Assembly (NCBI GenBank): GCA_013054445.1
Contig: JAAMPI010000457.1
Span: forward strand, 1-37,049
Origin: Cudoniella acicularis
Taxonomy: Eukaryota; Ascomycota; Leotiomycetes; Helotiales; Helotiaceae
Length of the DNA stretch: 37,049 bases
Direction: 5' to 3'
Shown here: positions 31,924 through 37,049 of the stretch, piece by piece
How positions within the stretch are numbered: position 1 is the stretch's first letter
Layout of the letters: each line of letters starts with the position of its first letter
Translations under genes and position numbers: made by a program
The notes under the pieces: generated by a model
What the model saw: only the letters and a program-made list of their open reading frames with translations
What the model was told of the DNA's origin: nothing
The model's database searches: none

Positions 31924-33995
31924 ATGGCGACTCCTACGCCAGGAAAGCACGCACCCGCGCCTGTACCTGCGCAAGTCGTCGCAACCCCACCCGTCTCGAC
32001 ACCCTTCAACCACCACCCAGCTTTCTCCCCCCTCATGGCCGGTCAGTAGTGCCCTCACCTCAGCAAGTCAAAAAGTCCCCAGCGAACTCGAATACCCTCT
32101 ACGGCTATCCAAGTGGTGGCGGTCACCCTACGAATTCATCTTTCGGGGCTGGGTATGATAGTCCCAGCGCTGCGATGGCGCTTGGAGGTGTGCCAGGCTT
32201 AGGGGACTTGGGCTCGATGGCGGATTGGGGATAGGCGGTGTAGGTGGTATGGGTGCTGGAGGGAGGGGCGATGAAGAAGAGCGGAGGAGGAAGCTTGGGG
32301 TTGTGGTGGAGATTCTGAAGGTCAGTCTTGCGCTCGCTGCAGGACTTGGATCCCGTCTGGAGCTGGCGGGGAGTGCTAATGGGGTATAAATAGGGCAACA
32401 AAGGACGATTGAGCGAAGCTGGTATGGAAAGATTGGCGCGCCGAGTCGGATTGGAGTGTTTATGGGAAACGAATATGGGATCGGGCAGTGGTGCGGGCAC
32501 GAGGACGCTCATTATTGCTGGCTCGGCCCTGGCTTTGGATATTGATTTCTCGAACAATGTGGTTAAGAAGGTGGCCCTTTCCTTCCCTGAGAGCCCGGAA
32601 ATCGTGACGAGGCATACGGAGAAAGCTGGGGATATCCTACTGAAGGATCTGGAATTTGGGCCAGGAGAGGGCCCATTAACAAAAATGCTGGATCGGTTTG
32701 CGGCGAATTTGGAACGATTGGCACAACTTGATAAACTGAGTATTATTCCAGGACTCAATTGTTATGAGGCGATTTCAGGGGTCTATGAGAGTCTTGAAAA
32801 ACTACATGTCTGGGAGGTGGAGAAGCTTAAAGAGCAGAGTGATCTGGCAAGGAAAGATACCAAGTATATTGAGAGGACGGCGATGTGCACGAAGAGTGGG
32901 AAACCGCTTATGCATACGAGGGATAGACTCGGCCTGAGTATTGATTACTGGCAGAACAAACGGCGGATTGCTGCGAAACTGAAGGAAGAACCCAAGACTT
33001 GGTCGCTGTTGGTGGAGTGTGCTCCGTTATCAAATCCATTGTTTCCGCCACTACGAGTCTCCCAGAAATGGATTTCCCCAAATATTGAGAAGAGTGGTCA
33101 GCTGTTCTTGGATGCTACCTACGGACCTATCCTGGACTGGCTGGAACCGGAAAATGCTATCCTTCCAGCTACAGAAACAGCAAAGAGCGATGCAATGGAG
33201 GGAATTGAACACTCATCTGGACAGAAAGTCTCAGAAGTGATGTTTGTGGCCAAATTCGACCCCCCTCTTATAGTCCCGATCGGATTAGCGATGCAGATTT
33301 ATAACTCTACAAACGCACATCTCGACATTATGTACCAGACAAGTACATTCGATGGCCTTATGTTTCCACATGGACCAAACGAACCAGTTGAACCCAGTGA
33401 GGCACGAACCATTGAAACGGAGACGAAAGTCCCTATTTTTGACAGTAATGGCGAAAAGAGCATGGAAACTCACCGAAATACACTTTTAATCGAGAAAATC
33501 GACTACGGCCGAACCTTAACAGAACTTCCATTCTCTCATCCTAGACAACTAATAGAAATGTTGCCATATTTACGACAATACGCGTTCTTGTCGACAGTCC
33601 TGTCCAAGACCTTTGGAGCGGGAACGAAACCAGCACCTAAGGAGGAAAACAAACGTCCTAAGAAGAGCAAGAGAGACGCATTTGAAGATTTCATGAGCCA
33701 AACTTCCCCGCCCACAGTATTCAAAGAAAAACCATTCAAAATGGATGTAACACTTACCACACAACCTATACTACGCCTTCGCGTTGTCTTCCCGTTCAGG
33801 AAAGAAACGGCGGATGTGACATTCGACATTAAACTTAACGGCGTTGTGGAGGTGGCCTCGCAGAATGTTTTGCATGAAGAGGCGAACGGTAAGGGCAAGG
33901 GGAAAGCATTGAATGTGGCTGGTTTGGGGAGAATGCTAGAGGTTACGGAAGATTTAGGGATCTGGGTTGAGTTTGTGAAGAGGCGTTTGGGTTAA
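31924..33995 (+). CDS. MED1: Mediator complex subunit 1 (Med1), first exon broken by two frame shifts
   Basis: Fungal Med1 (PF10744 type), a subunit of the Mediator middle module that links activators to RNA polymerase II. Exon 1 is 31924-32320 and, after a 73-nt intron (32321-32393), exon 2 is 32394-33995, one intact frame. Exon 2 starts KGNKGRLSEAGMERLARRVGLECLW, then LALDIDF, VVKKVALSFPESPEIVTRH and the long Med1 domain to about 33980. Exon 1 carries the Pro-rich head (frame of 31924), then QQVKKSPANSNTLYGYP and DSPSAAMALGGVPGLGDL (second frame), then GIGGVGGMG-GDEEERRRKLGVVVEILK (third frame). Passing between them needs one missing base at about 32044-32046 and another at about 32226-32230. 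With both restored the product would be 666 residues. As written, translation from the ATG stops after 41 codons. Confidence 0.85.
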
Positions 33996-34865
33996 AGGGC
34001 AAGGCAGAGGAAAGGGAAAAGAATGGCTGGCTAGTAGTATATGATACCCTGGGGTCTGGTCTTTTGCGCATTTAGCGGCTAATTATATAGATATTTAAAA
34101 ATGCCTTCCCTTTTCAATCTTGGTTTTCTTCTTTTTTTTTGCTAGTAGTACTGCGTTTATTTTGTATTATTCTATCTATGTGTGCTGAAGAGTGACTTAA
34201 TACTCAACAAAGTGACGAAAATTGCGAATAGCGCGAAGGATTCGTGAGTCGAGACTCGGGAAACTTAGGGTGATCATCACCAACAATGTTTAGGATGAGA
34301 TGTGGTAGAGAACCTGGCTGAGCCTGACAGCTTTGATCGCTCGACAATTTAGATCAAGTTTCAACCTCTACAGTGGGAGTGTCTAGAGCGATAGTGCTGC
34401 GCGGATTGCATCTCAACTTTTGGTGGAGGAGAGCGTGATTGTGTTCTATGAGTACTGGACGCTTGTTAGTTGGGGATGTGTTTGTGCTCCATTGTTGAGT
34501 AGTTGCGTATTTCTGTATCTTCTAAAAGTCCTTTGAGCACTGATATTACCTGAAATTGGTGCTCTAGCATCGACAACACTTGTTGCTGTTGTCATAAATG
34601 TTTGGGGAGGTGCTACCGTGTTGCCTGAGCTATATTTGATTCCTCTGTTGATCGGGCTCGCTCCTTGAGAAGCTGAGAATGAGTAGTGTCTGGTATTTCA
34701 GTCCGTTCCCGCTGCAATCTGCTTGGAACTTGATAAAGAGATTGTGGAGAGATAGCTATAGCGTGCCTACGCAATGTAGTACGGTGACCGTTGATATTGA
34801 ACTATTGTTCGATAAGCCAACCTCGCGAGGGTGAAGGAAAAAGTTCGGCATTTCTCCTCCCTCCC
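33996..34865. other. intergenic, MED1 3' flank
   Basis: 870 bases without an open frame of note. AT-rich with poly-T (about 34131-34140) near the presumed MED1 3' end. A 10-bp palindrome CCTCGCGAGG sits at 34821-34830, about 35 bases before a TATA box. Confidence 0.55.
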
Positions 34866-34873
34866 TATATAAG
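34866..34873 (+). promoter_or_regulatory. TATA box
   Basis: TATATAAG preceded by a pyrimidine run and followed about 65 bases later by a canonical intron donor on the same strand; the only strong TATA box I noticed near a non-coding stretch in this window. Confidence 0.6.
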
Positions 34874-34894
34874 ACCAAATACGCATTTTCTCCC

Positions 34895-35184
34895 TCCCAA
34901 AAAAAAGTTCCGGCTCAAACTCATTGACTCACCAACTTCGTAAGTTCTCCCCTTACTCTCCACCTTTCTTCAACACAAAACTAACACAACAGGCGGCTTA
35001 GGCACCGATCGACAAACAACCCTAGTCGACTAGGGTGCACCCCAGCCTAAGAGGGGTGTGTCCGGAAATCCACTGCAAACGGGGGTGGCGCAATTAACGC
35101 GGCTTTCTCACCTTTAAAAATCAGACTAGCTCCGGTTTTCTATACGGCCCTCTAATGGGCCGTGGAGTTTTGCTTCTTTTTTTT
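34895..35184 (+). ncRNA. candidate spliced, structured non-coding RNA
   Basis: About 30 bases after a TATA box there is a short exon, then an intron at 34940-34992 with GTAAGT donor, CTAAC branch site (34981-34985) and CAG acceptor. The exon beyond it lacks a convincing ORF but is rich in pairing. CTTAGGC (34997-35003) matches GCCTAAG (35045-35051), which lies in the loop of an 8-bp hairpin, 35036-35043 with 35053-35060 (two G-T pairs), so together they form an H-type pseudoknot. CCCTAGTCGACTAGGG (35020-35035) is a perfect palindrome inside its first loop. A 7-bp GC-rich hairpin (35144-35150 with 35157-35163) is followed 13 bases later by T8 (35177-35184). It matches none of the snRNA, SRP, RNase P/MRP, 5S or U3 signatures I know. 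The ends are guesses. Confidence 0.4.
35144..35184 (+). terminator. hairpin plus T8 run, possible transcript end
   Basis: ACGGCCC and GGGCCGT pair around a six-base loop, followed by a T8 tract 13 bases on. The arrangement recalls a polymerase III or intrinsic-type terminator, but a polymerase III transcript would not normally carry a spliceosomal intron, so its role is uncertain. Confidence 0.3.
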
Positions 35185-35893
35185 ACTTTTGTGATATTCG
35201 GGTATTTGTCCTTTTTAGGGAGAGGGGAGGGTGACGAGTTGGGTTGCAGGAGTTGGAAAAGTGGGTTAGCTCGTTGGTTTGGACAGTCGCTGAGTCGCTT
35301 CACGAGGCTGCTATACTATACATTAAACAGTTGGATGGTAACTAAACAATGAACATTAAATCTCAAAGGTAGAAACTTGTAGGGTCAAAATAATTGTACT
35401 TGATAGTTATTTAAATATTTTTAAGTGTTCTACTCGATTTCGCGATATCGCAAAAATTGCTACTTCCTACGCATACTACTTTCAACACCGCTCAAGCTAG
35501 CATATCACTCACATACATCACTTTCCTCAAATCCGTCACCCCGAATTCATTTATCCTTCATGCTTTCTCTAAATCTAATAATTCCACCCTCTAGCTTTTT
35601 CCAAAGCGTCGTCCTCGAAAAGGGGGCGGGGTAATCACGTGAAGTCCAAGTGAAGATCGAACCGTGAAACATCTTTCAGCCCCTGGGTTGTTTCAACCCC
35701 ATCATCCTCCTGTTTGATCGCCTCATCTCACGAACCTCCTCTTCAAGAATGCTCCGCAAATTTTTATCTTTTTCATTCATCATTTCCTTGGCCAATTTTC
35801 TCTTCGAACTGTCCTAAGCATTGAAAAACAAACGTGTTCGAAACTTTTACTTTAAAATACCCCTTGTTCGGTGGTTCAGTGGCATCACACGTC
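35185..35893. other. intergenic / promoter of SET-domain gene
   Basis: AT-rich then CT-rich leader sequence. A short open frame (35155-35352 plus) codes for a hydrophobic 65-residue peptide that starts within the hairpin described above; its Phe run comes from the T8 tract and I do not call it. A CACGTGA element lies at about 35637-35643. Confidence 0.5.
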
Positions 35894-36998
35894 ATGGCAC
35901 TCTCCAAAACGCCCCTCAAACCATCATCCTCATCATTCACGTTGAATTTCATCCTACTTCTCAGCGGTATCGCACAAGCTTGCACGCCGAATGCAATAAC
36001 TCCACAATTGGCATCTCTTGGCGCCCTTGATGGCATCTGCACGCCAAGGACGAGTTTCCAGAGCATTGTAGCAAATGATAGCCAAGAAGTGACGGTGAGC
36101 CGATTTCTCTTCTGTTTGTTGGTATCTGAGGCATCTGGTATTGATAGCTGTGCAGGGATCATTTCGTCCGATTTTTGATGATGACGAGGAGGGTGTATTT
36201 GAAGTTGGAAGTGAGGATGAAGATGGTATGCATCGCCCTTTTCTTTTCCCTGTTTCTTCATACAAGCAAGAAAAATATCATAAAGATCACCTGACTATCA
36301 AACCCCACCCCTTTCTCTTTCACATACAATCACTTAAACTATACTAACACACACCAGACACACTCCCATCCCAAATCTACGAAATAAAATCCACTCCCAA
36401 CAAAGGCCTCGGCGTCTTCGCCCTCCAGGACCTCCCTCCCGGAACCACCATCCTCGTCGAAGCCCCATTAGTTTCCGTCCCCATGCCGGAAATGGTACCA
36501 GGCCACGGCTTCCGCATCGCCTCCATGCTCACCTCCCTCCAAACCGCCTTCTCCCTTCTTTCTCCCCCCGACCAATCCACCTACCTCTCCTTACATGAAT
36601 ACCGCTTCCCCTCGGAGGAAACCCAGGACAAGCTCTTAACAATCTTTAGGAGCAACGCGTATAACACCGGTCCCAACAGGATCGGCTTGTTCCCCGAGTG
36701 TGCGCGCATTAACCATGATTGCACGCCCAATTCTGGGAATTACTGGTCTCAAAAACAGGGGAAACGAATAATCTTCGCATCCCGGCTTATCAAAGCCGGC
36801 GAGGAAATAACCGTCTCCTACATCCCCCTGTTAAAAAAGACAGCAATTCGTCGTGAAAGACTAGCTCAATACGGCTTTGTATGTTCCTGTGAAGCATGCA
36901 CGCGTCAAGACGGTGGTGAAGGCGATAAACACCGAGCGAGGATTGCGAGTTTGTTGGAGGGGTTGGAGGAGAAGGTGCAAGGGGGGGAGAGTGAGTAA
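35894..36998 (+). CDS. SET-domain protein with N-terminal signal peptide (C-terminus may run past the window)
   Basis: SET-domain protein of the fungal SMYD-like type; such proteins are putative protein-lysine methyltransferases. Exons: 35894-36094, 36156-36225, 36358 onward; 303 residues to the stop at 36996-36998. Residues 1-31 look like a cleavable signal peptide: basic start, hydrophobic FILLLSGIAQA, then Cys. A short acidic stretch (DDDEEGVFEVGSEDED) precedes the SET core: IYEIKSTPNKGLGVFALQDLPPGTTILVEAPL, then ARINHDCTPNSGNYW (the NH motif), GEEITVSYIPL, and the post-SET cysteines CSCEAC. An alternative GTGAGT donor at 36991 lies eight bases before this stop, so the true C-terminus may be on a further exon beyond the window. 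All three exons join in frame. Confidence 0.82.
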
Positions 36999-37049
36999 GA
37001 AGAAGGAGGTTAATGAGAAGAATATTGTGAAGGGGAAGGAGTGTTGGGG

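Noticed and set aside
35030..35110. Thiamine pyrophosphate riboswitch in an intron-containing leader
   Set aside because: A GGTGC and a CTAAGA occur, but the invariant CTGAGA and the GATCTGG...CCAGCG half are absent, and no thiamine gene follows.
34895..35184. Known polymerase III or snRNA gene (SRP RNA, RNase P/MRP, 5S, U3, U6, telomerase RNA template)
   Set aside because: None of the conserved core motifs I know for these RNAs is present, and the CTAACCCTAA-type telomerase template is missing.
35155..35352. 65-residue hydrophobic peptide
   Set aside because: Starts within a GC-rich hairpin, and its Phe run is a product of the T8 tract; no conserved features.

Overview
The window is nuclear DNA from a filamentous ascomycete (Pezizomycotina; Leotiomycetes is my guess from remembered protein similarity, not a computed result). 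The evidence is compact genes with many short GT-AG introns (mostly 45-105 nt) carrying CTAAC-type branch points, CT-rich leaders, a Zn2Cys6 transcription factor, and fungal versions of Nce102, Mim2 and Med1. I see no rRNA, tRNA, CRISPR array or transposon.

Layout: 1-5.2 kb is almost gene-free, holding microsatellites and one weak small-ORF candidate on the minus strand at 3.4-3.6 kb. From 5.2 kb the genes are close-packed: glutamine synthetase (+, 5.2-6.6 kb); a Zn2Cys6 / fungal-specific transcription factor (+, 7.3-10.0); an SRAP/HMCES-type abasic-site protein (-, 11.0-12.3), divergent from the DEAD-box helicase HAS1 (+, 12.7-14.6); a large JmjC / zf-4CXXC / AT-hook chromatin protein (-, 15.0-19.4), divergent from mitochondrial COQ2 (+, 20.2-21.5); an Nce102-like MARVEL protein (+, 23.3-23.8); a Mim2-like mitochondrial import protein (-, 24.5-24.9), divergent from eIF2-beta/SUI3 (+, 25.3-26.4); an AIM24-family protein (+, 27.4-28.7); an unrecognised 656-residue protein (+, 29.5-31.5); Mediator subunit Med1 (+, 31.9-34.0); a candidate spliced, structured non-coding transcript (+, about 34.9-35.2); and a SET-domain protein with an apparent signal peptide (+, 35.9 to the right edge).

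Most genes are unrelated housekeeping genes (nitrogen assimilation, ribosome biogenesis, translation initiation, ubiquinone synthesis, mitochondrial import, chromatin and transcription), so this is core chromosome rather than a metabolite cluster or mobile island. Two points stand out. First, several conserved genes (SRAP, JmjC, Med1 twice, possibly AIM24) carry single-base frame breaks inside otherwise well-conserved reading frames, which points to indel errors in the sequence or recent mutations. Second, around 34.87-35.19 kb a TATA box, a textbook intron and a strongly structured exon (pseudoknot plus hairpins) occur with no convincing ORF. This is the best candidate for something undescribed.
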